Shown: positions 17,630 to 24,824 of the stretch, in pieces
Layout: each line of letters starts with the position of its first letter
Numbering within the stretch: position 1 is the stretch's first letter
DNA from: Cupriavidus pampae
GTDB lineage: Bacteria > Pseudomonadota > Gammaproteobacteria > Burkholderiales > Burkholderiaceae
NCBI RefSeq assembly: GCF_914271485.1
Contig: NZ_CAJZAG010000002.1
Coordinates: 620,001-684,000 of the forward strand
Direction: 5' to 3'
Length of the DNA stretch: 64,000 nucleotides
Notes under the pieces: generated by a model
The model's input: the letters and a program-made list of their open reading frames with translations, nothing else
Told to the model about the DNA's origin: nothing
Database searches by the model: none
Translations under genes and position numbers: made by a program

Positions 17630-18394
17630 ATGTCATTGTTCGACCTGACCGGCAAGGTCGCGGTCATCACCGGATCGTCGCGCGGCATCGGTCGCGCGAT
17701 TGCGGAGCAAATGGCGGTACAGGGTGCCAAAGTGGTGATTTCTTCGCGCAAGCTGGAAGCGTGCGAAGAGGTGGTGGCCGCGATCAATGCACGGCACGGC
17801 GACGGCACCGCGATCGCGGTGGCCGCGAGCATTTCCTCGAAGACCGATCTGCAGCGCCTGGTCGATGAGACCAATCGCCAGTTCGGCCGCATCGACGTGC
17901 TGGTCTGCAACGCCGCGTCGAACCCCTACTACGGTCCGATGAGCGGCGTCAGTGACGAGCAGTTCCGCAAGGTGCTCGACAACAACGTGATTGCCAATCA
18001 CTGGCTGATCCAGATGGTGGCGCCCCAGATGATTGCGCGGCGCGATGGCTCGATCGTGATCGTGTCGTCGATCGGCGGACTGCGTGGCTCGCCGACGATT
18101 GGCGTCTACAACGTATCGAAAGCGGCGGACTTCCAGCTGGCGCGCAATCTCGCGGTGGAGTTCGGTCCGCACAACGTGCGCGTCAACTGCATTGCGCCGG
18201 GGCTGATCAAGACCGATTTCGCGCGCGCGCTGTGGGAAGATCCCGAGCGCTACCGCCAGTCGACCGAAGGCGCGCCGCTGCGGCGTATCGGTGAGCCGAT
18301 CGAGATTGCCGGCGCGGCGTGCTTTCTGGCGTCGGCAGCAAGCTCGTTTATGACCGGGCAGGCGATGGTGGTGGACGGTGGGGTAACGATCTGA
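17630..18394 (+). CDS. SDR-family oxidoreductase
   Basis: A 254-residue classical SDR with TGSSRGIGRAIAEQ (residues 14-27), VCNAAS in place of NNAG, catalytic YNVSKAA and the C-terminal SSFMTGQAMVVDGGVTI. The start is the ATG after CAGGAGACGCC, 12 codons inside a longer frame. It is convergent with creA (16 bp between stops). FabG-like or dehydrogenase activity is possible, substrate unknown. It has no evident operon partner. Confidence 0.92.
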   Translation: MSLFDLTGKVAVITGSSRGIGRAIAEQMAVQGAKVVISSRKLEACEEVVAAINARHGDGTAIAVAASISSKTDLQRLVDETNRQFGRIDVLVCNAASNPYYGPMSGVSDEQFRKVLDNNVIANHWLIQMVAPQMIARRDGSIVIVSSIGGLRGSPTIGVYNVSKAADFQLARNLAVEFGPHNVRVNCIAPGLIKTDFARALWEDPERYRQSTEGAPLRRIGEPIEIAGAACFLASAASSFMTGQAMVVDGGVTI

Positions 18395-18410
18395 AACCGC
18401 AGCAACGTCG

Positions 18411-18881
18411 TTACTTGACGGGGATAACGGTTTCGGCGGGCACTGGTACCGCCGTGACCGCGTTCTGCGGGCTGCCACTGACGATGCGGTCCGAGTAGGT
18501 CAGGTACACGAGCGTATTGCGCTTGCGATCGACCGCACGCACCACGTGCAGAGTCTTGAACAGGACCGACATGCGCTCGGAGAACACATCCTCCTGCGCG
18601 CGCAGCGGACCCTTGAAAGCGATCGGGCCGACCTGCCGGCAGGCGATCGATGCCTCGGGCGGGTCTTCGGCCATGCCGAGCGAACCCTTGATGCCACCTG
18701 TGCGGGCGCGCGAGACGTAGCACGTCACGCCCTGCACCTGCGGGTCGTCATACGCCTCGATGACGACCTTGTCCGAACCGGTCACGCGAAAATTCGTGCT
18801 CACGCTGCCGATTTCCTCGGCAGCAGCCACCGCGCATGCGGCCATGAGTGCCGCTGCGAACGCCCATCGTGTGCCTTGCAT
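18411..18881 (-). CDS. creA: CreA family protein
   Basis: A 156-residue protein with a signal peptide (cleavage after AVAAA, about residue 19) and the CreA body: [41 protein letters not shown] and QVGPIAFKG. CreA proteins are conserved in proteobacteria and predicted periplasmic; their function is not settled. The ATG with GGAG six bases upstream is preferred over a GTG two codons earlier. It lies 11 bp downstream of the thioesterase gene and is probably co-transcribed with it. Confidence 0.93.
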   Translation of the reverse strand: MQGTRWAFAAALMAACAVAAAEEIGSVSTNFRVTGSDKVVIEAYDDPQVQGVTCYVSRARTGGIKGSLGMAEDPPEASIACRQVGPIAFKGPLRAQEDVFSERMSVLFKTLHVVRAVDRKRNTLVYLTYSDRIVSGSPQNAVTAVPVPAETVIPVK

Positions 18882-18892
18882 GCCCACTCCGC

Positions 18893-19381
18893 TCAGCTGA
18901 CCGAACGCTGCTTGATATCGTCGTGACGCTTTTCCATTTCCTGGCGCAACGCGCGACGCTGCTGCGCGGCCTCGAAGCGCTGGCGCTCTTCCTCATCGCG
19001 CGGCTGCAGCGACGGCACCTCGGCCGGCTGGCCGTTATCGTCCACCGCGACCATCGTGAAGTAGCAGCTATTGGTATGGCGCACGAGCTTGCTGCGGATA
19101 TTCTCGGTAATCACCTTGATACCGATTTCCATCGAGCTGCGGCCGGTGTAATTCACCGAGGCGAGAAAGGTCACGAGTTCGCCCACATGAATCGGCTGGC
19201 GGAACATGACCTGATCCACGGACAGCGTGACCACGTAGCGGCCCGCATAACGGCTCGCGCAGGCATACGCGACCATGTCCAGGTATTTGAGAATGGTGCC
19301 CCCGTGCACGTTGCCGGAGAAGTTGGCCATGTCCGGCGTCATCAGCACGGTCATGGAAAGCTGGTGGGACAGTTCGTTCAT
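18893..19381 (-). CDS. Acyl-CoA thioesterase, hotdog fold (YciA/ACOT type)
   Basis: A 162-residue cytoplasmic thioesterase that hydrolyses acyl-CoA. The hotdog core carries the catalytic-Asp region [26 protein letters not shown] (Asn and His-Gly-Gly as in YciA/ACOT7), followed by [23 protein letters not shown]. The Arg/Glu-rich C-terminal helix is common in this group. It heads a short operon with creA. Chain-length preference cannot be read from sequence. Confidence 0.92.
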   Translation of the reverse strand: MNELSHQLSMTVLMTPDMANFSGNVHGGTILKYLDMVAYACASRYAGRYVVTLSVDQVMFRQPIHVGELVTFLASVNYTGRSSMEIGIKVITENIRSKLVRHTNSCYFTMVAVDDNGQPAEVPSLQPRDEEERQRFEAAQQRRALRQEMEKRHDDIKQRSVS

Positions 19382-19470
19382 CGCGGGTATTCCATAAACA
19401 GGCCAGAAGCGAGCCGTGCTCGCGCGCGCAGTTTAACCCGTCGTCGCCTTGCGATGAATGCCGCGCGCCA

Positions 19471-19499
19471 AAAAGAAAAGCGGCCCTGAAGGCCGCTTT
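19471..19499 (-). terminator. Intrinsic terminator of hupB
   Basis: Stem AAAGCGGCC/GGCCGCTTT with a five-base loop; on the minus strand it is followed by TCTTTTTGG, 24 bp after the hupB stop. Confidence 0.9.
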
Positions 19500-19522
19500 G
19501 CGACTTGTCGAACGCGAACGAC

Positions 19523-19804
19523 TTACTTCTTCTTGTTCACTGCGTCCTTGAAGCCTTGGCCTGCCGAGAACTTCACCGTCTTGGCGGCCGGGATCTTGAT
19601 GGTCTCGCCGGTACGCGGGTTGCGACCGGTACGTGCGGCGCGCTTGCCCGAGCTGAAGCTGCCGAAGCCCACGAGCGTCACCGAATCACCCTTTGCAACT
19701 GCCTTCTTGATACTGTCCAGCGCTGCGTTCAACGCGCGCTCGGCGGCGGCGTTGCTCAGTTCTGCGTCCGCGGCGATGGCCGATACCAGTTCACCTTTAT
19801 TCAT
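19523..19804 (-). CDS. hupB: DNA-binding protein HU (beta type)
   Basis: A 93-residue canonical HU subunit. [11 protein letters not shown] begins the helical dimerisation body; [32 protein letters not shown] is the DNA-binding beta-arm, and [16 protein letters not shown] the end. It binds and bends DNA as a dimer. A much longer upstream frame has no family resemblance and is ignored. It is a separate unit with its own terminator, 2.9 kb from the tailed HU homologue. Confidence 0.96.
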   Translation of the reverse strand: MNKGELVSAIAADAELSNAAAERALNAALDSIKKAVAKGDSVTLVGFGSFSSGKRAARTGRNPRTGETIKIPAAKTVKFSAGQGFKDAVNKKK

Positions 19805-20251
19805 GGCTGATTTCCCTTGTTTGGTCGTCGTCACCGATGTATCTGCCAGGCGGCAAATCACCGATCGGCGCAGTCTAATCTGCCCTTTGCGCCCAACGCA
19901 ATCCCAAGTGGCACCGATGCAACGAAAATCGCCGCAAATCGTTCCCTGACAAGACTTAGCGGGGGTTTTACCCCTCTTTTCCCGCAATCGACTCGCCGCG
20001 TCTAGCCCACAGGTTCGGGGGGCACGCTCTCGGGCAGTCGGGATGGACGGCCCTGTCACGGAGGGCCGCCCGGTCCAGCTGCCGGCAGTCACCAGAACGC
20101 CCGAACATGGTGCATCGCACCGATTTGCAGCATGAAGTGGTGCCGTCATGCCTCATTTCGATGCATGAACATCGCGCCGTGGCCGACGAGATCTTCGGGT
20201 ATCCACCCTTCCGGGTGGCGCCCCTCACGCCTTGCCCGACGCCGGAACGCC

Positions 20252-20276
20252 ATCACGGTGCACCACGCACCGTGAT
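20252..20276. promoter_or_regulatory. Palindrome upstream of the amt promoter
   Basis: Perfect 10-bp arms (ATCACGGTGC and complement) around ACCAC, centred about 45 bp before the -24 element. A smaller GGTGC-ATC-GCACC palindrome lies at 20109-20121. The half-site order is opposite to the known NtrC consensus, so the binding protein is unassigned. Confidence 0.5.
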
Positions 20277-20307
20277 CGAGCGATTTGCGCCCCGTTTTCG
20301 CTCATTC

Positions 20308-20323
20308 TGGAATGCTTCTTGCG
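20308..20323 (+). promoter_or_regulatory. Candidate sigma-54 (-24/-12) promoter of amt
   Basis: TGGAATGCTTCTTGCG has GG and GC exactly ten bases apart and an intact TTGC, a good fit to TGGCAC-N5-TTGC. It lies 33 bp before the amt start. Nitrogen-controlled ammonium transporters are commonly sigma-54 dependent, which supports the reading. Confidence 0.6.
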
Positions 20324-20356
20324 TACTCGCGCTCCCATTTTGCGCATGAGGTCACA

Positions 20357-21559
20357 ATGGAAAACTGGAAGTCTGGCACGGATGCCCTGTTCATCCTGCT
20401 CGGGGCGATCATGGTGCTGGCCATGCACGCCGGATTCGCATTCCTCGAACTAGGAACGGTCCGAAAGAAAAACCAGGTCAATGCACTCGTGAAAATCCTC
20501 GTGGATTTTGCCGTCTCGACGATTGCATACTTTTTTATTGGTTATACGGTCGCCTATGGCGTGCAATTCATGTCGAGCGCGGAGGTTTTGGCGCAACGGA
20601 ACGGCTATGAATTGGTCAAATTCTTCTTTCTCGCGACGTTTGCCGCCGCGATTCCCGCAATTATCTCCGGCGGTATCGCGGAGCGCTCGCGCTTCGGCCC
20701 GCAACTGATTGCCACTTTCGTGCTGGTCGGCTTTGTCTATCCGTTCTTCGAGGGCATCGTGTGGAACGGGCATTTTGGCGTGCAGGACTGGATCGCCCGC
20801 GTGGCTGGCGCGCCGTTCCATGACTTTGCCGGATCGGTGGTAGTCCATGCCGTGGGCGGCTGGATCGCGCTGCCGGCCATCCTGCTGCTGGGCGCGCGCC
20901 GCGGCCGCTATCAGAAGGATGGCCGCATCAGCGCGCATCCGCCCTCGAACATTCCGTTCCTCGCGCTCGGCGCCTGGGTGCTGGCGGTGGGCTGGTTCGG
21001 CTTCAACGTGATGAGCGCGCAGAGCATCGACAAGATCAGCGGGCTGGTGGCCATCAATTCGCTGATGGCCATGGCCGGCGGCACGCTGTCGGCCTGGTGG
21101 GCCGGCCGCAACGATCCGGGCTTTGCCTACAACGGTCCGCTAGCCGGCCTCGTTGCGGTTTGCGCGGGCTCCGACCTCATGCATCCGCTGGGCGCGCTCG
21201 TGACGGGCGCGATCGCGGGCGTGCTGTTCGTCTATCTGTTTACGCTGGCCCAAAACAAATGGCGGATCGATGATGTGCTGGGCGTGTGGCCGCTGCACGG
21301 CCTGTGCGGTGCCTGGGGTGGCATTGCCGCCGGCATCTTCGGTACGCGCGCGCTGGGCGGTCTGGGCGGCGTGTCGATCGGCGCGCAGCTGATTGGCACC
21401 GCGCTTGGCATCGTCATCGCCTTGGTTGGTGGCACCGTGGTGTACGGCACGCTTCGCAAGTTCGTCGGCATCCGGCTCGATCCCGAGGCCGAGTTCAACG
21501 GTGCCGACCTGACGCTGCACCGCATCTCCGCCACACCGGAACGCGAGACCAACTGGTAA
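20357..21559 (+). CDS. amt: Ammonium transporter (Amt family)
   Basis: A 400-residue transporter that conducts NH4+/NH3 across the inner membrane. Eleven or so membrane helices can be traced. The twin pore histidines are present (VVVHAVGGWIALP and VWPLHGLCGAWGG). The start is the ATG behind GAGGTCACA; there is no cleavable signal peptide, unlike E. coli AmtB. The short polar C-terminus would be the site of PII contact. Unusually, no glnK precedes it. A sigma-54-like promoter and an intrinsic terminator make it a single-gene unit. Confidence 0.94.
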   Translation: MENWKSGTDALFILLGAIMVLAMHAGFAFLELGTVRKKNQVNALVKILVDFAVSTIAYFFIGYTVAYGVQFMSSAEVLAQRNGYELVKFFFLATFAAAIPAIISGGIAERSRFGPQLIATFVLVGFVYPFFEGIVWNGHFGVQDWIARVAGAPFHDFAGSVVVHAVGGWIALPAILLLGARRGRYQKDGRISAHPPSNIPFLALGAWVLAVGWFGFNVMSAQSIDKISGLVAINSLMAMAGGTLSAWWAGRNDPGFAYNGPLAGLVAVCAGSDLMHPLGALVTGAIAGVLFVYLFTLAQNKWRIDDVLGVWPLHGLCGAWGGIAAGIFGTRALGGLGGVSIGAQLIGTALGIVIALVGGTVVYGTLRKFVGIRLDPEAEFNGADLTLHRISATPERETNW

Positions 21560-21583
21560 TTCCCGCTCGGGAGTCCGCTCTGG

Positions 21584-21606
21584 AGCCACCTTCGGGTGGC
21601 TTTTTT
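21584..21606 (+). terminator. Intrinsic terminator after amt
   Basis: Stem AGCCACC/GGTGGCT with loop TTCG and six T residues, 25 bp past the amt stop. Confidence 0.93.
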
Positions 21607-21755
21607 CATTCAGTGCTAAGGATTGTTTACTTGAACTTCCGCTTTCGCAGGGCCAATAATGCCTTGCCCGCTTCTCGCATTTCTGCCAATTTGCGGCGCC
21701 GCGGGGCGCGTTTTTCCTGGTGTCCGACCCAGCTTCCCATCACTGGAGAATGCCC

Positions 21756-22622
21756 ATGGATTCCCAATCGCTGCTCAGTTTCCGCGATATCGTCATCGGC
21801 TATGCCACTGTCTTCGGCGTCAAAATCCTTGCCGCGCTCGCGTTCTGGATCGTTGGCCGCTGGCTGATCCATTTCGTGGTGCGCATGTTGCAGAAGGCTT
21901 TGGGCCGCCAGCAGGTGGATCCGACGCTGTTGCGCTACGTCGGCTCGATCGTCACGGTGATGCTCAATATCGTGCTGGTCATCGGCATCCTCGGATACTT
22001 CGGCATCCAGACCACAACGTTCGCGGCATTGATCGCGGCGGCGGGCGTGGCCATCGGCATGGCCTGGTCGGGGCTGATGTCGAACTTCGCGGCCGGGGCG
22101 TTTCTGATCGTGCTGCGGCCATTCAAGGTCGGGGACTTCGTGACCATTGGCGGCGTCACGGGCACGGTGCGCGAGGTCGGGTTGTTCGCCACCACCCTCG
22201 ACACGCCCGACAACGTGCTGACCGTGGTCGGTAACAACAAGATCTTTTCCGACACGATTCAGAATTTCTCGGCGAATGCGTTCCGGCGCGTCGAGCTCAA
22301 GGCCCAGTTGGCCGGCACTACCGATGCCGCAGCCGCGGTGGCACTGTTGAAGGAACGCGTCGCGGCGATTCCGAACGTGCTGACCGAACCGCCGGTGGAC
22401 GTCGAGATCCTCGAGTTCACGCTCGTGGGACCGGTGCTGGCGGTCAGACCTTACTGCCATAACGATCATTACTGGCAGGTTTACTTCGACACCAATCGCG
22501 TGATTCGCGAAAGCTTCGGCGAGGCGGGTTATGCCGCGCCGATGCCTGCGCAGATGATCGTCATGCAGGGCGCGCCAGCGATGCCGATGGCACCGGCGCA
22601 GTCGGCGAACGAAGCGGCTTGA
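21756..22622 (+). CDS. mscS: Small-conductance mechanosensitive channel MscS
   Basis: A 288-residue channel close in length to E. coli MscS (286). Three N-terminal membrane helices are followed by the signature AAAGVAIGMAWSGLMSNFAAG (pore helix) and LRPFKVGDFVTIGGVTGTVREVGLFAT (beta domain), then the alpha/beta cytoplasmic cage. It opens on hypo-osmotic shock. Two in-frame ATGs lie six bases apart; GGAG is one base from the first and seven from the second, so the second is chosen. The last ~20 residues are Ala/Met/Pro-rich. Confidence 0.94.
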   Translation: MDSQSLLSFRDIVIGYATVFGVKILAALAFWIVGRWLIHFVVRMLQKALGRQQVDPTLLRYVGSIVTVMLNIVLVIGILGYFGIQTTTFAALIAAAGVAIGMAWSGLMSNFAAGAFLIVLRPFKVGDFVTIGGVTGTVREVGLFATTLDTPDNVLTVVGNNKIFSDTIQNFSANAFRRVELKAQLAGTTDAAAAVALLKERVAAIPNVLTEPPVDVEILEFTLVGPVLAVRPYCHNDHYWQVYFDTNRVIRESFGEAGYAAPMPAQMIVMQGAPAMPMAPAQSANEAA

Positions 22623-22625
22623 GCT

Positions 22626-23861
22626 TCAGGTTGCCGGTCTGCGCGCCAGACCGGCATGGCCATACCACCGCATCAGCACCGCTGCCGCGCCGCACACCGC
22701 CATCACCACGGCCAGCGGCAACGCGGTGCCGTCATGCCAGAAGCTGACCGCGGCGCCCGCGAGGGTGCCGAGGCTGAATTGCAGCGTGCCCATCAACGCC
22801 GACGCCGTGCCGGCGCGATGGCCCTGATGCGCAAGCGCGAGTGCCGACGCGTTCGGCAGGATGCAGCCCATGCCGGACAGGCAGACGAAGAAGCAGGCCA
22901 GCAGCACCGGTAGCGTGGCGGTGCCGGTGAGCGCCGCCACCGCGAGCACGGCGCCCGCGAGGCACGGCGCGAACAACGCCGCGCGCAGTACGCTGTCGAG
23001 CGGGCGCGCGCGCACTAGCCGCGCATTCACCTGCGCCATGAAGATCAGCCCGAACGCATTGGCGCCGAACACAAAGCCGTAGTACGAAGGATCGATACCG
23101 TGGAGCTCGATGAGCACGAACGGCGAGCCGGCAATGTATGCAAACATGCCTGCCTGCGAGCAGCCGGCCGCCAGCGAGTAGCCGACGAACTCGCGCGCGC
23201 GCAGCAGTTCGCCGTAGCTGCGCAGCACCGACACCGGATGCAGCGGCTGCACGCGCCGCGGATCGAGCGACTCCTCCATGCGGCGATGCACCAGCAGCAG
23301 GATCAGCAGCGCCGCGCCGCAATGCACCCAGAAGATCGAACGCCAGCCAAACGCGGCGAGCAGCACGCCGCCGATAATCGGCGCCAGGATCGGCGCGAGG
23401 CCCATCACGAGCATCAGCGACGAAAACGCGCGCGCCGATTCGCGCGCCTCGAGCCGGTCGCGGATGACCGCGCGCGACACCACGATACCCGCGCAACCGC
23501 CCAGCGCTTCGAGGAAACGCCACCACATCAGCGACTCCACGCTGCCCGCGAGCGCGCAGCCGGCCGCCGCCGCCGCGTACAGCAGCAACCCGATATAGAG
23601 CGGCGGCTTGCGGCCGAAGCGGTCGCTGATCGGCCCGTAGAACGCCTGCCCGATCGCCAGGCCAACCAGAAACGCGCCGAGCGTCAGCTGTACGCGACTG
23701 ATATCGACACGCAGGTCCGCCGCCAGCGCCGGAAAGCTGGGCAGATACATGTCGATGGACAGCGGCGCGAGCGCGGTGAGCGATGCGCAGATCAGCAGCC
23801 AGAGGGGAAAGCGCGGAGATGCGTCCGGGGCGTGGGTAGCCGCGCGGTCGGGAGCCGTCAT
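22626..23861 (-). CDS. Bcr/CflA family MFS drug exporter
   Basis: A 411-residue, 12-helix major-facilitator protein of the Bcr/CflA subfamily (bicyclomycin/chloramphenicol-type efflux). Typical motifs are LSIDMYLPSFPALAADL in helix 1, YGPISDRFGRKPPL in the loop after helix 2, and the proline-containing helix-5 region LAPILAPIIGG. It is convergent with mscS (3 bp between stops). The export substrate cannot be predicted. The start ATG is at the family-typical position after a short polar N-terminus. Confidence 0.93.
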   Translation of the reverse strand: MTAPDRAATHAPDASPRFPLWLLICASLTALAPLSIDMYLPSFPALAADLRVDISRVQLTLGAFLVGLAIGQAFYGPISDRFGRKPPLYIGLLLYAAAAAGCALAGSVESLMWWRFLEALGGCAGIVVSRAVIRDRLEARESARAFSSLMLVMGLAPILAPIIGGVLLAAFGWRSIFWVHCGAALLILLLVHRRMEESLDPRRVQPLHPVSVLRSYGELLRAREFVGYSLAAGCSQAGMFAYIAGSPFVLIELHGIDPSYYGFVFGANAFGLIFMAQVNARLVRARPLDSVLRAALFAPCLAGAVLAVAALTGTATLPVLLACFFVCLSGMGCILPNASALALAHQGHRAGTASALMGTLQFSLGTLAGAAVSFWHDGTALPLAVVMAVCGAAAVLMRWYGHAGLARRPAT

Positions 23862-24078
23862 GAGGTGTCCGGTGATGCCGTGGATGGTGCCGCGCGCGAT
23901 CCGTCATCGGCCGCCCGCAGCCCGGCAAACGGCGATTGTTACACAACCGTGCGTCGCGAGCGCGTGCCGGCACGCGCGTCAAGTGGTGGCTTTCCCCGTA
24001 TCCACGATTCTGTCGCAAACCGCGCAACGGTCCGAATGCCATATGTGGCGCGGCTTTCGCGTACAGCGAGGTGGAGGG

Positions 24079-24084
24079 TACAAT
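24079..24084 (+). promoter_or_regulatory. Candidate -10 element of the secreted-protein gene
   Basis: TACAAT lies about 95 bp before the 24179 start, with only a weak -35 (TTTCGC, 18 bp away). The rest of the 317-bp divergent gap (23862-24178) shows nothing else I can support. Confidence 0.35.
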
Positions 24085-24178
24085 GCCTCCCTGTCGGTGC
24101 GCGTGACGTACCGACCGCGCAGCCATACGCACCGCGGGCGACGGATCACGGGAGCCGTGCCCGGCAACGTTATCCTGC

Positions 24179-24766
24179 ATGACCAGACCCTATTCGCCGT
24201 TGATTGCCACGCTGAGCCTGGCCGCGTTCGCGACCTGGCTGCCGCCTTTGCCCGTGCAGGCGGCACCAGTGCGCGGCGGCCCGCCGCTCGCGCAACCTGC
24301 TCCTCCACCGGTGCCCCCCGTGGACGAAGCTGACGCGTTGTCGCGCATGCTCAAGGGCGCCGCCACCGGACAGAACACCGGCGCGGCCGGCGTGCCTGAA
24401 TTCCTCCGCAATACCAATCGCCCAGACAGCGTGCTCGCGCGCGCCTGCCGTCAGCTCAACGACGTGCTGCCGATGGACATCGACGCCGAGACGCGGCTAC
24501 GCCGCTGCCAGTCGGTACCGGGCAAGCATGTGTTGTTTCAGTTGGAGCTCACCAACTATCGCGGTCCGATGCTCGACCTCGCGAGTTTCGAGGTCAACTA
24601 TGCGGCGCCGCTGCAGCGCAATATCTGCGCGAACCGTGACGTGGAAATCCTGACCAAGCTCGGGGTCAGCATGATGTTTCGCTACATGACGCGAAACGAC
24701 CGCGGCGAACGCCGCGTCGGCGACGTGTACATCAACGCGCCAATCTGCGTCTCGGCCCTGCGGTAG
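24179..24766 (+). CDS. Secreted protein of unknown function
   Basis: A 195-residue protein with a signal peptide (hydrophobic ATLSLAAFATWLPPLPVQA, cleavage near residue 28), a Pro/Ala-rich linker (residues about 29-48) and a ~140-residue domain I do not recognise. Four or five Cys (ARACRQL, RRCQSV, NICANR, PICVSA) suggest one or two periplasmic disulfides. The pattern of beta-rich segments (HVLFQLELTNYRG, RRVGDVYINAPICVSAL) implies a compact periplasmic or surface domain. It is convergent with opgH across a terminator. Nothing in the context assigns a job. Confidence 0.75.
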   Translation: MTRPYSPLIATLSLAAFATWLPPLPVQAAPVRGGPPLAQPAPPPVPPVDEADALSRMLKGAATGQNTGAAGVPEFLRNTNRPDSVLARACRQLNDVLPMDIDAETRLRRCQSVPGKHVLFQLELTNYRGPMLDLASFEVNYAAPLQRNICANRDVEILTKLGVSMMFRYMTRNDRGERRVGDVYINAPICVSALR

Positions 24767-24769
24767 TCA

Positions 24770-24802
24770 TAAAAAAAGCCCCGCCTCTTTCGAGACGGGG
24801 CT
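24770..24802 (-). terminator. Terminator of the opgGH operon (possibly bidirectional)
   Basis: An 11-bp stem with one mismatch (AGCCCCGCCTC against GAGACGGGGCT), loop TTTC, followed on the minus strand by seven T residues. It also lies just after the stop of the convergent secreted-protein gene. Confidence 0.9.
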
Positions 24803-24824
24803 GATCTTGTCAGCACGCGACCGT

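Larger units (their letters stand above)
19805..20356. other. Divergent non-coding region between hupB and amt
   Basis: No gene is supported in these 552 bases. It holds the hupB promoter region on one side and, on the amt side, several hairpins (GGCCCT-N7-AGGGCC at 20049-20067; CCACCC-TTCC-GGGTGG around 20203-20218), repeated GGTGC/GCACC palindromes (20109-20121 and 20252-20276) and a sigma-54-like promoter. Confidence 0.6.

Noticed and set aside
20109-20149. NtrC-like site (TGCAGCA-N5-TGGTGC) upstream of amt
   Set aside because: The spacing is two bases longer than in known NtrC sites, and the other local palindromes have reversed half-sites, so I do not assign NtrC.
22732-24180. 482-codon frame overlapping the Bcr/CflA gene in another frame
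   Set aside because: The Bcr/CflA frame shows membrane helices and family motifs; this one is Arg/Ala/Gly-rich with none.
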